Assembly (NCBI RefSeq): GCF_900406815.1 | Contig: NZ_OVCN01000015.1 | Span: 1-64,000, forward strand | DNA: 64,000 bases | Direction: 5' to 3' | From: Acinetobacter haemolyticus | GTDB lineage: Bacteria; Pseudomonadota; Gammaproteobacteria; Pseudomonadales; Moraxellaceae | Part shown: positions 37,260 to 45,942 of the stretch, in pieces | Position numbering within the stretch: the first letter of the stretch is position 1 | How the letters are laid out: each line of letters starts with the position of its first letter | Translations under genes and position numbers: made by a program | Notes under the pieces: generated by a model | The model's database searches: none | What the model saw: only the letters and a program-made list of their open reading frames with translations | What the model was told of the DNA's origin: nothing

Positions 37260-38954
37260 ATGCGTGTTGATGGTAAAAATGAAGGACCACGCCAATCGAT
37301 GTCTTGGCTGCATACTTGGGCGAGTTTACTGCTAGGTTGGTTGTTATATGCAGTATTTTTAACTGGAACGTTGAGCTTCTTCCAAAATGAAATTACCGTT
37401 TGGATGAAACCAGAGCTACACCAATCTGTGAATACAGTTTCACAGCAACAACAACTTAGCCATGCCTTGGCATATTTGCATCAGAAAGGTCAAAATGCTG
37501 AGAGTTGGAATATTCGTTTTGCCAATGAAAGACAACCCGCCATTATGCTGAATATCCGTCAAGCTGGTGAGGAGCGACGACGTGGTGGAGAGATTTACTT
37601 AGACACTCAAACAGGTCAAGAAATCAAAGCGAGAGAAACCAGAGGTGGAGCTTTTCTCTATCGGTTCCATTTTGAGCTATATGGCATGCCGCGTATTTGG
37701 GGACGCTGGATTGTCGGTATCGCAACACTGTTAATGTTTGTCGCTATTATTAGCGGGATTATCACGCATAAAAAGATTTTCAAAGATTTCTTTACTTTCC
37801 GACCTGCCAAAGGGCAACGTTCGTGGTTGGATGCACACAATGCGACGGCGGTTTTCGCTTTACCTTTTCACTTCATGATTACTTTTAGTGGTTTATTGCT
37901 GCTGATGCATTTGTTTATGCCTTGGGCGATGAATACACATTACGGTGATGTGCGAAGTTTCTATCAGATTCTCAATCAACCTGTTGCTCAAACACCTGAA
38001 CAAGCCCGTTTACTGGAAGAACAAAAACAAAAAGGGGTGCTGACAGGACGAGGAAGTCGTGGTGGTGGTCGTGTTGAATCAGGACAAGATAATCAGCCTG
38101 TTGAGGCTGCGAAAATGGTTGAGTTAACTGCGCTGACACAATCTGTTCAACATAGTTGGTTAAACAATCCTATATCTTCGATCAGGGTCAATAAACCCAA
38201 TACTGTAGAAGCCGAAATACAATATACCGCTACACGTACCACAACTTTAATGGATCGAGAAAGTATCCCATCATTAAAATTTAATGCGGTAACTGGTCAA
38301 GAAATAGATGAGGCGAAGCCTGTCAATTCGACTCCAAAAGCAATCTATACCTTAGTGACATGGCTTCATATGGCACATGGCGTAGATTCGGTTTTACGTT
38401 GGTTGTTATTTTTATCAGGCGTGTTAGGTACGATGATGATCGCATCTGGACTTATTCTATGGGTGGTTAAACGCGTACCTGATGTCCAAAAGTTGGGCTA
38501 CAAACCTGTTGGACATCGTGTGGTTGAAGTTTTAAATATTGCAGCGATTACAGGATTACCAATTGCTTGTGCTTCATACTTCTTTGCCAATCGACTGATT
38601 CCAGCTCAAATTGTTGAACGTTCCCCAATTGAAATTAAGGTATTTTTTATCACTTGGTTGTTGTGTTTAGCCCATGCCGCGATTCGCCAGCATCGTCCTG
38701 CATGGTTGGAACAACTTGCTTTGGCTGCGGTCATGTTTTTATTGATTCCAATACTCAATGTTTTCACAGGAGGTTTGCCACTCTGGAAAAGTATTTATTT
38801 GGGTCAATGGATGATTGCAAGCTTTGATCTGGTTTCGATTACTTTAGGACTGATCTTTATTTATGCTTACTACAAGCTAAAACGTTATCAAGGTTTACCG
38901 ATCAAGAAAAAAACACAGCCTAGAAATACGACTGCACAGGAGTCAGTAGAATGA
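37260..38954 (+). CDS. PepSY-associated membrane protein
   Basis: A 564-residue inner-membrane protein of the PepSY_TM family. It has an N-terminal helix (SWLHTWASLLLGWLLYAVFL), a PepSY-like periplasmic region around ARETRGGAFLYRFHFELYGM, then several helices with conserved histidines (WLDAHNATAVFALPFHFMITFSG; TWLHMAHGVDSVL). These suggest haem binding and ferric reductase activity. It follows DUF3649 by four bases and overlaps the DUF3325 start by ATGA. It probably acts on imported ferric complexes. The reduction role is inferred from relatives. Confidence 0.85.
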   Translation: MRVDGKNEGPRQSMSWLHTWASLLLGWLLYAVFLTGTLSFFQNEITVWMKPELHQSVNTVSQQQQLSHALAYLHQKGQNAESWNIRFANERQPAIMLNIRQAGEERRRGGEIYLDTQTGQEIKARETRGGAFLYRFHFELYGMPRIWGRWIVGIATLLMFVAIISGIITHKKIFKDFFTFRPAKGQRSWLDAHNATAVFALPFHFMITFSGLLLLMHLFMPWAMNTHYGDVRSFYQILNQPVAQTPEQARLLEEQKQKGVLTGRGSRGGGRVESGQDNQPVEAAKMVELTALTQSVQHSWLNNPISSIRVNKPNTVEAEIQYTATRTTTLMDRESIPSLKFNAVTGQEIDEAKPVNSTPKAIYTLVTWLHMAHGVDSVLRWLLFLSGVLGTMMIASGLILWVVKRVPDVQKLGYKPVGHRVVEVLNIAAITGLPIACASYFFANRLIPAQIVERSPIEIKVFFITWLLCLAHAAIRQHRPAWLEQLALAAVMFLLIPILNVFTGGLPLWKSIYLGQWMIASFDLVSITLGLIFIYAYYKLKRYQGLPIKKKTQPRNTTAQESVE

Positions 38955-39286
38955 CAGCTTTGCTACTATGGTGTGTATGTGTGGTTGGGTTGTCGAGTCT
39001 GGCTTGTGCGATGGCGAAGCACCAACGTGATATTTTCTCAGATCAAGTCAGTCAACGAAAATGTCGTTTATTTCAAATTGTAGGTTGGAGCTTGCTGATT
39101 ATATCTGCGGGACTCGCCGCATATTTTAAAGGCATCTCAATTGGTTTGTCAGAATGGCTAGGCTGTGTCAGTTTTGCCGCTTTGGCGGTTGGATTGTTAT
39201 TAAGCTATACGCCTAAAAAGATCTTGAAAGCAAATGCTGTGGTCGCAGTGCTATTTTTGATTTTGTTGTTTATACACCTGCTATAG
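38951..39286 (+). CDS. DUF3325 domain membrane protein
   Basis: A 111-residue protein with three hydrophobic segments and a short basic loop (AKHQRDIFSDQVSQRKCR) after the first, as in DUF3325 proteins. It is translationally coupled to the PepSY gene (ATGA overlap) and completes the Fur-box-controlled trio. It has no known biochemical activity. Confidence 0.75.
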   Translation: MTALLLWCVCVVGLSSLACAMAKHQRDIFSDQVSQRKCRLFQIVGWSLLIISAGLAAYFKGISIGLSEWLGCVSFAALAVGLLLSYTPKKILKANAVVAVLFLILLFIHLL

Positions 39287-39310
39287 CATGTAATTCTGCA
39301 TTTTCATAAA

Positions 39311-39343
39311 CAAAGCGTTAAGAGCCAAACGCTTAACGCTTTG
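39311..39343. terminator. bidirectional terminator
   Basis: CAAAGCGTTAAG and CTTAACGCTTTG form a perfect 12-bp stem between the convergent DUF3325 and quinone oxidoreductase genes. Confidence 0.8.
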
Positions 39344-39360
39344 AAACCGAATTTAGATCA

Positions 39361-40347
39361 TCACTTTTTAACAATTAGAACCAATTTTCCAACATGTTTT
39401 CCTTGCTGTAATAACTCATGAGCCTGACGGGCATTTTCAAGATCAAAGGATTGATAAAGTATCGGTTTGAGTTGTCCTTTTGAAATTAAGGGCCAAACTT
39501 TTTCCTGAAGGGCAGCCATAACTTCAGCTTTGGCTGTAGCAGATTGAGAACGTAACGTTGCGCCAGTATGTGTAAGACGTTTTGCCAACATTGGGAAAAT
39601 GTTGATTTTCTCTGCAAGCCCTTTCAAGACACCAACTTGTAAAATCGTGCCATTCATCGCTGCAACTTCATAGTTTTTCTGAATATAATCGCCTGCAATA
39701 ATATCTAAGACAAAGTCTACACCTTGACCATTGGTATGCTTTTTAACTTCTTCAACAAAATCTTGTTCCTTATAATTAATGGCAACATCCGCACCAATTT
39801 CTAAACTTGATTGTTGGTGTGCAGCGCTAGAAACTGTTGTAAAAATTTGAGTCGCGCCAAAGGCTCGCGTCAGCATGGTTGCGGTGGTTCCAATGCCTGA
39901 AGTACCGCCATGAATCAGAATAGAACTGTTTTCTCTAAATTTTGCATGTTGAAATAGGTGAGACCAAACTGTCATAAATGTTTCAAGCAGAATTCCACCT
40001 TCTATTAAGGTTAAACCTTCAGGAATAAACAAAACATTATCTTGATGTGCAACCACATATTCAGCATAACCACCGCCTTGTACCAAAGCACATACTTCAT
40101 CACCAACTTTGAATTTATGAACAGATGCACCTACTTCTTTAACCACACCTGAAACTTCTAATCCAGGTATGTCTGTCACACCTGGAGGCGGAGCATATAA
40201 ACCTTGTCGTTGCATTACATCAGGGCCGTTAATGCCAGCAGCAACTACTTCAATTAAGACGCCATCATCGTTTAGCTCAGGAATAGGACGTTCACTTACT
40301 TTAATAACTTCAGGACCGCCTGCACCGTCAAATGTAATACATTTCAT
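39361..40347 (-). CDS. NAD(P)H quinone oxidoreductase, PIG3 type
   Basis: A 328-residue medium-chain reductase without zinc ligands. It has AGINGPDVMQRQGLYAPPPGVTDIPGLEVSG, and the nucleotide-binding HGGTSGIGTTATML (near residue 150). PIG3-type enzymes reduce quinones or alkenals with NADPH. I chose the ATG at 40347 (MKCITFDG) as family alignments start here; an ATG seven codons upstream also exists. It lies 84 bases downstream of the aldehyde dehydrogenase on the same strand and is probably cotranscribed under the MerR-type promoter at 41941-41971. Its role is likely carbonyl or quinone detoxification. Confidence 0.87.
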   Translation of the reverse strand: MKCITFDGAGGPEVIKVSERPIPELNDDGVLIEVVAAGINGPDVMQRQGLYAPPPGVTDIPGLEVSGVVKEVGASVHKFKVGDEVCALVQGGGYAEYVVAHQDNVLFIPEGLTLIEGGILLETFMTVWSHLFQHAKFRENSSILIHGGTSGIGTTATMLTRAFGATQIFTTVSSAAHQQSSLEIGADVAINYKEQDFVEEVKKHTNGQGVDFVLDIIAGDYIQKNYEVAAMNGTILQVGVLKGLAEKINIFPMLAKRLTHTGATLRSQSATAKAEVMAALQEKVWPLISKGQLKPILYQSFDLENARQAHELLQQGKHVGKLVLIVKK

Positions 40348-40431
40348 AAATGTCTTTTTCCTTATCATAGTTTTAAATCAGTTAATTGTTGGAAACAGGA
40401 TTTTCAATTTCCAATCCCGTTTTAAATAAAA

Positions 40432-41877
40432 TTAATGCGGAGACGTTTTCTTACCTAATGTGATCGCTAAAGCAAACGCTATAAACTTACCAAAAGGCGC
40501 ATGCAGTAAACTTGGAAAGTTCCACCGACCTTGATCAAATATGCCTTTGGCATGACTCATAGAGCGAAAGCCCTCAATTCCATGATAAGCACCCATGCCA
40601 CTTGGACCTACTCCGCCAAATGGAAGGTCATCTTGAGCAACATGAATAAGGGTATTGTTAATGCCTACATTACCTGATGTAGTACGACGTAGTATTTTTT
40701 TGCAATCTGCATCTTTTTCACCAAAATAGTAAAGTGCTAAAGGTTTATCTCTCGCATTAATATAGTTAATCACTTCATCAACACTTCGATATGTACGAAC
40801 AGGAAGAATTGGACCGAATATTTCTTCTCGCATAATGGCATCATCATCTTTTGCACCAATAACAAGCGTTGGGGTTAGTGTACGTGGTCGATTAATTGCA
40901 GATTCAGGATTCATACCTACCTGAATAATACGTGCGCCATTTTTCTCAGCATCGTTAATCAGATTTTGTAAACGGCTGTAATGACGTTCATTTACAATGG
41001 ACGTGTAATCCACGGTATCAGGACCATTTGGATAGAATTTTTTAACTGTTTCATCGTATTCATTAATAAATGCTTCTAGATCATCTTCATGTATCAAAGC
41101 GTAATCTGGTGCAACACAAGTTTGCCCCGCATTAGACAATTTTCCATAAGTGATGCTCCTCAAAGTTCTTGGATTAACATGACCTTTAGCGACAATCACA
41201 GGACTTTTCCCACCTAACTCAAGCGTAAGCGGCACAAGATTATCACTTGCGGCTTTCATGACTTTACGACCAACAGGTGTACTGCCTGTAAATAAAAGAT
41301 GATCAAAGGGTAAGGCACTAAATTCCGCACCAATTTCAGGCCCTCCAAGAACAACTGCAACCTCATCTATTGGAAATGTATTTGCCAACATTCGATAAAT
41401 GACATCACTGGTGCGAGGTGTTAATTCTGATGGTTTTAACATGGCTCGATTTCCAGCAGCTAAAGCAGTAGCCAATGGGATCAATGTTAATGATATAGGA
41501 TAATTCCACGGTGCCATGACACCAATGACACCTTTGGGTTGATATTCCACACGGGCAGTTGCAGAACGATAAAATAAACTGACATGGCGACGTTCAGCTT
41601 TCATAAAACGACCTAAGTTTTTAGTCAGGTAATCTATAGATTGAATGATACCCACCAACTCCATCACATCCGTTTCATGATGTGAACGATGTCCAAAATC
41701 TTCACTTACGGCAGTCTGCAATTCTGTGCGATGTGCAAGCACTGCATCACGTAATCTTTTTAAATTAGCTTTTCTTTGAAACAAAGTTGGTGGCTCTGAT
41801 TGGAGAAAGGCTTGGCGTTGTTGATCCAAAATTTTATTCAAATTTTCAGTTGGATGGGTTTTATTTAAAGCATTCAT
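40432..41877 (-). CDS. aldehyde dehydrogenase, coniferyl-aldehyde type
   Basis: A 481-residue NAD(P)-dependent aldehyde dehydrogenase. The catalytic Cys is in SNAGQTCVAPDYAL, the general base Glu in TLELGGKSPVIV, and the cofactor loop is FTGSTPVGRKVM. Lack of the extra N-terminal arm and the C-terminal FGKFIAFALAI segment fit the coniferyl-aldehyde/fatty-aldehyde subgroup, some of whose members associate with membranes. It oxidises an aldehyde to an acid; the real substrate is unknown. A MerR-type promoter with a 19-bp spacer lies 64 bases upstream, shared in design with five neighbours. Confidence 0.87.
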   Translation of the reverse strand: MNALNKTHPTENLNKILDQQRQAFLQSEPPTLFQRKANLKRLRDAVLAHRTELQTAVSEDFGHRSHHETDVMELVGIIQSIDYLTKNLGRFMKAERRHVSLFYRSATARVEYQPKGVIGVMAPWNYPISLTLIPLATALAAGNRAMLKPSELTPRTSDVIYRMLANTFPIDEVAVVLGGPEIGAEFSALPFDHLLFTGSTPVGRKVMKAASDNLVPLTLELGGKSPVIVAKGHVNPRTLRSITYGKLSNAGQTCVAPDYALIHEDDLEAFINEYDETVKKFYPNGPDTVDYTSIVNERHYSRLQNLINDAEKNGARIIQVGMNPESAINRPRTLTPTLVIGAKDDDAIMREEIFGPILPVRTYRSVDEVINYINARDKPLALYYFGEKDADCKKILRRTTSGNVGINNTLIHVAQDDLPFGGVGPSGMGAYHGIEGFRSMSHAKGIFDQGRWNFPSLLHAPFGKFIAFALAITLGKKTSPH

Positions 41878-41940
41878 TTTTCACCTCACGATATGAAGAC
41901 AACGATTAATGTCTACATGGATGTGGAACTCGTTAAGATG

Positions 41941-41971
41941 ACTATAAGATTAAAGCTAACTTCAATGTCAA
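41941..41971 (-). promoter_or_regulatory. MerR-type promoter of the aldehyde dehydrogenase
   Basis: On the minus strand, TTGACA, a 19-base spacer with TTGAAG-TTAG-CTTTAA, and TATAGT. Over-long 19-bp spacing with a central dyad is the mark of MerR-activated promoters. Confidence 0.85.
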
Positions 41972-42149
41972 CTATAATAAATCAAAAGTTAGAAAATAAT
42001 TTGAAGAGCTGTAGGAAATGTGTAAGTAAAATTTGATAGGAAATATGGGGGAATAAATAAATCTTTTTCTATTCAACAATCAACAGACCGATTAAATAAA
42101 ATTCAATTTTTAAACTTACATTTTTGCAATCAAAAGCTGACTGAAAGCA
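41972..42149. other. non-coding stretch between divergent MerR-type promoters
   Basis: No gene seen. It separates the back-to-back promoters of the aldehyde dehydrogenase and the alpha/beta hydrolase. Confidence 0.4.
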
Positions 42150-42180
42150 TTGACCTTGAGGTGAACTTTAATCTTAGTAT
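42150..42180 (+). promoter_or_regulatory. MerR-type promoter of the alpha/beta hydrolase
   Basis: TTGACC, a 19-base spacer containing TTGAGG-TGAA-CTTTAA, and TAGTAT. It lies about 110 bases before the start codon. Confidence 0.85.
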
Positions 42181-42288
42181 GGAGTAACTATCTGAAGAGA
42201 TAGTGCCATATTTATCCAATTTACTGACATTGATTAGAACATACATTAGCAATCGAAATGTGTAAATTTTGCACAGGAGAAACAAACA

Positions 42289-43122
42289 ATGGCATACGTT
42301 ACAACAAAAGATGGTGTTGAGATTTTTTATAAAGACTGGGGGCCTAAAGATGCTCAAGTCTTATTTTTCCATCATGGATGGCCACTTAGTTCTGATGACT
42401 GGGACGCACAATTACTATTCTTTTTAAATGAGGGGTTCCGTGTGGTGGCCCATGATCGTCGAGGACATGGTCGTTCTAGTCAAGTATGGGATGGTCACGA
42501 TATGGATCATTATGCTGATGATGTTGCGGCAGTAGTACAACATCTAGGTTTAAAAAAAGCTATTCATATTGGTCATTCCACTGGCGGTGGTGAAGTTGCA
42601 CATTATATTGCACGTCATGGTGAAGAGAATGTAGCAAAAGCGGTATTGGTTAGCGCAGTTCCACCCATTATGGTAAAAACTGAAAATAATCCTGAAGGAC
42701 TTCCAAAAGAAGTATTTGATGATCTACAAAATCAGCTCTTTAAAAATCGTGCTGAGTTTTATTACAACCTACCAGCGGGACCATTTTATGGGTTCAACCG
42801 TGATGGTGTTGAGCCATCTGAACCTATTATTTGGAATTGGTGGCGTCAAGGCATGATGGGTGGAGCCAAAGCACATTATGATGGGATTGTCGCATTTTCT
42901 CAGACTGACTTTACCGAGGATCTAAAAAAGATCTCAGTGCCAGTATTAGTTATGCATGGTGATGATGACCAAGTGGTACCTTACGAAAACTCTGGGGCTT
43001 TATCTGCCAAACTCGTGCAGAATGGAACGTTAAAAACTTATAAGGGTTTTTCACATGGAATGCTGACGGTAAATGCAGATGTCATTAATCCTGATTTATT
43101 AGCATTTATCCGTGAGTCTTAA
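42289..43122 (+). CDS. alpha/beta hydrolase, non-haem chloroperoxidase type
   Basis: A 277-residue alpha/beta hydrolase. The oxyanion region FFHHGWPLSSDDW, nucleophile elbow GHSTGGGEVA (Ser near residue 98), acid VMHGDDDQVVP (Asp near residue 228) and late His FSHGML make up the triad. This is the group of cofactor-free haloperoxidases, which act mainly as esterases or lactonases and can form peracids. It has its own MerR-type promoter and terminator, so it is a single-gene unit of the regulon. Confidence 0.9.
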   Translation: MAYVTTKDGVEIFYKDWGPKDAQVLFFHHGWPLSSDDWDAQLLFFLNEGFRVVAHDRRGHGRSSQVWDGHDMDHYADDVAAVVQHLGLKKAIHIGHSTGGGEVAHYIARHGEENVAKAVLVSAVPPIMVKTENNPEGLPKEVFDDLQNQLFKNRAEFYYNLPAGPFYGFNRDGVEPSEPIIWNWWRQGMMGGAKAHYDGIVAFSQTDFTEDLKKISVPVLVMHGDDDQVVPYENSGALSAKLVQNGTLKTYKGFSHGMLTVNADVINPDLLAFIRES

Positions 43123-43147
43123 GTATTACATTAATCATATCTATGTT

Positions 43148-43180
43148 AAAAAATAGAGGCAGATACAGCCTCTATTTTTT
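43148..43180 (+). terminator. terminator of the alpha/beta hydrolase
   Basis: AAAAATAGAGGC ... GCCTCTATTTTTTT: a 12-bp stem with a T-run, 26 bases after the stop. Confidence 0.92.
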
Positions 43181-43261
43181 TATAAATAAAAAATGAAAGT
43201 GCAATTAAACCTTTAATTAATCATTGTTTAGAAAATTGTATTAAGAAATTGAGAAAAACTA

Positions 43262-43292
43262 TTGACATTAAAGTTGGCTTTAATCTTAAAGT
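43262..43292 (+). promoter_or_regulatory. MerR-type promoter of the Old Yellow Enzyme operon
   Basis: TTGACA, a 19-base spacer with the perfect dyad TTAAAG-TTGG-CTTTAA, and TAAAGT. It lies 29 bases before the start. Confidence 0.88.
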
Positions 43293-43320
43293 ATAACCAT
43301 ACTGAAAAGAGGACACCGAA

Positions 43321-44559
43321 ATGAAAGTGTTTGAGAAATTAGTTTTACCAAATGGCTCCCAAATTCAAAACCGCATTGCCAAAGCAGCAATGGAAGAAAA
43401 CATGGCTGATTTAAATCATGCACCATCTGAAGAACTGATGCGTTTATATCAAGCATGGGCAAATGGTGGAGTAGGACTCATTATCACAGGTAATGTTATG
43501 GTTGATCGTCGTGCCATGACAGGGCCGGGTGGTGTGGTTCTGGAAAATGATAAGTTTTTAGATATTTTCAAACGTTGGGCTCAAATAGGCCGATCTCAAG
43601 GTGCGCAAGTTTGGCTGCAGATCAATCACCCTGGTCGTCAAATGCAATCAAATTTGGGACAGGAAACATGGGCACCCTCTGCTATAGGACTTGATCTAGG
43701 AAAAATGTCTGATCGTTTTAGTGTTCCGATTGAAATGACTCAAGACATGATCCATGAAGTCATCCAACGTTTTGCGAATACTGCGCGTTTAGGTGAGCAA
43801 GCAGGATTTACGGGTGTAGAAATCCATGCGGCACATGGCTATTTATTAAGTCAATTCCTTTCCCCACTTAGCAATCAACGCCAAGACCAATGGGGAGGTT
43901 CGCTAGAAAATCGAGCACGAATCTTAATTGAGATTGTCAAAGCAGTACGCGCAGTAGTTTCAACAACATTTACAGTCGCTGTGAAACTCAACTCTGCTGA
44001 TTTTCAACGTGGCGGTTTTAGCGCTGAGGATGCACAGCAAGTCGTTCGCATGTTGAATGAATTAGCTGTCGATTTGGTAGAACTGTCTGGTGGTAGTTAT
44101 GAAGCACCAGCGATGCAAGGTCAATCACGTGATGGTCGTACATTAGCGCGTGAAGCATACTTCTTAGAATTTGCTCAAGAGATTCGTAAAGTTGCCAACA
44201 TGCCTGTCATGGTGACAGGAGGAATACGTCGTAAACAAGTCGCTGAAAAAGTAATTGAAAGTGGTGTAGATATGGTGGGGATTGCGACAGCATTGGCGAT
44301 TGATCCAAACTTACCAAATGAATGGCAACAAGGACGAAACGTTTCACCTGAGTTAAAACCAATTACTTGGGACAATAAAACCTTAGCTTCCCTTGCGAAT
44401 ATGGCGACAGTCAAATTTCAATTACGCAAATTAAGTCTTGGTAAAAGACCAAATCCGAAAGTCTCTCCTTTATGGGCGTTAATACTTCAACAAGCCGCGA
44501 TGACACGCCGTACTCGTCAATATAAAAACCGTATGCGTGACTATGCATTTTCATCTTAA
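43321..44559 (+). CDS. NADH:flavin oxidoreductase (Old Yellow Enzyme family)
   Basis: A 412-residue FMN-dependent TIM-barrel reductase. It has the active-site HAAHGYLLSQFLSP, the DQWGGSLENRARI motif, and the FMN-phosphate region MVTGGIRR ... VGIATAL. There is no cysteine cluster for a 4Fe-4S centre and no second FAD domain, so it is the short type that reduces activated alkenes or nitro compounds. It is followed after 18 bases by a saccharopine-dehydrogenase-like gene. The setting suits removal of reactive electrophiles. Confidence 0.9.
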   Translation: MKVFEKLVLPNGSQIQNRIAKAAMEENMADLNHAPSEELMRLYQAWANGGVGLIITGNVMVDRRAMTGPGGVVLENDKFLDIFKRWAQIGRSQGAQVWLQINHPGRQMQSNLGQETWAPSAIGLDLGKMSDRFSVPIEMTQDMIHEVIQRFANTARLGEQAGFTGVEIHAAHGYLLSQFLSPLSNQRQDQWGGSLENRARILIEIVKAVRAVVSTTFTVAVKLNSADFQRGGFSAEDAQQVVRMLNELAVDLVELSGGSYEAPAMQGQSRDGRTLAREAYFLEFAQEIRKVANMPVMVTGGIRRKQVAEKVIESGVDMVGIATALAIDPNLPNEWQQGRNVSPELKPITWDNKTLASLANMATVKFQLRKLSLGKRPNPKVSPLWALILQQAAMTRRTRQYKNRMRDYAFSS

Positions 44560-44577
44560 ATATCGAGGGCAGATTTG

Positions 44578-45645
44578 ATGACAAATACAAATGATTCCAA
44601 TTGGATGATTTATGGTGCAAATGGCTATACGGGTGAGTTAATCGCCCGTGAAGCTGTTCGTTTGGGTCTCAAACCAGTTTTGGCAGGGCGTACACAAACC
44701 AAAGTACAACAACTTGCTCAAGAATTAGGGCTTGAATACAAAGCTTTTGGCTTAGATGATGTGACGGCAGTGAGTGAACACTTAACTGGAATGAAGCTGG
44801 TCATGCATTGTGCTGGCCCTTTTTCCGCCACCTCAAAACCGATGATGAAAGCTTGTATTAGAGCGGGTTCACACTATTTGGATATTACAGGGGAAATTGC
44901 TGTATTTGAACTGGCACAATCTCTAAATACAGAAGCCCAACAAGCAAATGTTGTGCTATGTCCTGGTGTTGGTTTTGATGTGATTCCAACAGATTGTGTT
45001 GCGGCTGCACTCAAAGAAGCTTTACCTGATGCGACACATTTGGCACTTGGTTTTGACTCAAAAACCGGACTGTCTCCCGGCACAGCAAAGACCAGTACAG
45101 AAGGCATGGCAGATGGCGGGAAAATAAGAAAAGATGGCAAAATCACTACCGTTGCTTTAGCACATCACGTACGTCAAATAGATTTTGGTGATGGAAAGAA
45201 GAGCGCAATGAGTGTGCCGTGGGGGGATATTTCAACAGCTTTTTATACCACAGGTATTCCTAATATCGAGGTTTTTGTACCAGCGCCAACGACCATGATT
45301 TGGGGTGCAAAAATGTTGAATTGCATACGTCCTATATTCAAACTTAAATCAGTTCAAAACTTGATGAAATCAATCATTGAGAAATCTGTAGTGGGGCCTG
45401 ATGAAGAGTTACGCGCTAAATTGCCGACCTATGTGTGGGGCGAAGCAAAAAATGCAAAAGGTGAAATTAAAACCGCACGAATACAAACTCAAAATGCTTA
45501 TAGCTTAACCGTAAACGGCGCTTTAACAGTCGTTCGTTATTTACTTGAGCATGATGTTAAGGGTGCAACATATACACCAGCGAAGTTAATGGGCTACAGC
45601 CTTGTGACTCAGATCGAAGGCTCAAGTGATATTGTAATTTCTTAG
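44578..45645 (+). CDS. saccharopine dehydrogenase-like reductase
   Basis: A 355-residue protein with an N-terminal Rossmann domain (WMIYGANGYTGELIAREAVR ... VLAGRT), as in saccharopine dehydrogenases and trans-acting enoyl reductases. It also has CAGPFSATSKPMMKACIRAG and CPGVGFDVIPTD. It probably reduces or oxidises a small carbonyl substrate with NAD(P); true saccharopine activity is unlikely. I chose ATG 44578, after GAGGG, rather than the TTG one codon earlier. It is the second gene of a MerR-type unit and ends at a terminator. Confidence 0.82.
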   Translation: MTNTNDSNWMIYGANGYTGELIAREAVRLGLKPVLAGRTQTKVQQLAQELGLEYKAFGLDDVTAVSEHLTGMKLVMHCAGPFSATSKPMMKACIRAGSHYLDITGEIAVFELAQSLNTEAQQANVVLCPGVGFDVIPTDCVAAALKEALPDATHLALGFDSKTGLSPGTAKTSTEGMADGGKIRKDGKITTVALAHHVRQIDFGDGKKSAMSVPWGDISTAFYTTGIPNIEVFVPAPTTMIWGAKMLNCIRPIFKLKSVQNLMKSIIEKSVVGPDEELRAKLPTYVWGEAKNAKGEIKTARIQTQNAYSLTVNGALTVVRYLLEHDVKGATYTPAKLMGYSLVTQIEGSSDIVIS

Positions 45646-45702
45646 ATGTACTAGGGATAGGATCTATCATCTTTTTTAAATGTTTGTGATCCTAATGAAT
45701 TT

Positions 45703-45742
45703 AAACCAATTCCAAATATTTTATTTCGAATTGGTTTTTTTA
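45703..45742 (+). terminator. terminator after the saccharopine-dehydrogenase-like gene
   Basis: AAACCAATTC ... GAATTGGTTT: a perfect 10-bp stem with TTTTTT after it. Confidence 0.9.
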
Positions 45743-45900
45743 TTACTTTAGTTTTTTAAATGATGCAAGTTGATATTAAATATAGCCATGTAAATTTATC
45801 TTATCTCGTGATGACTAAAATACTAAAAATATTTTAATAATCATGAAAATTATTTATTAGGTGAAAGCTCAAAAATTAGTATCTATGTCAGATACAAACA

Positions 45901-45928
45901 AAAAAAGTACTTCATTGGGAAGTACTTT
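45901..45928 (-). terminator. terminator of the acetoacetate-decarboxylase-like gene
   Basis: On the minus strand AAAGTACTTC-CCAAT-GAAGTACTTTTTT, a strong intrinsic terminator 15 bases after the stop. The rest of the gap (45743-45900) shows nothing. Confidence 0.9.
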
Positions 45929-45942
45929 GATTTAAATATAGC

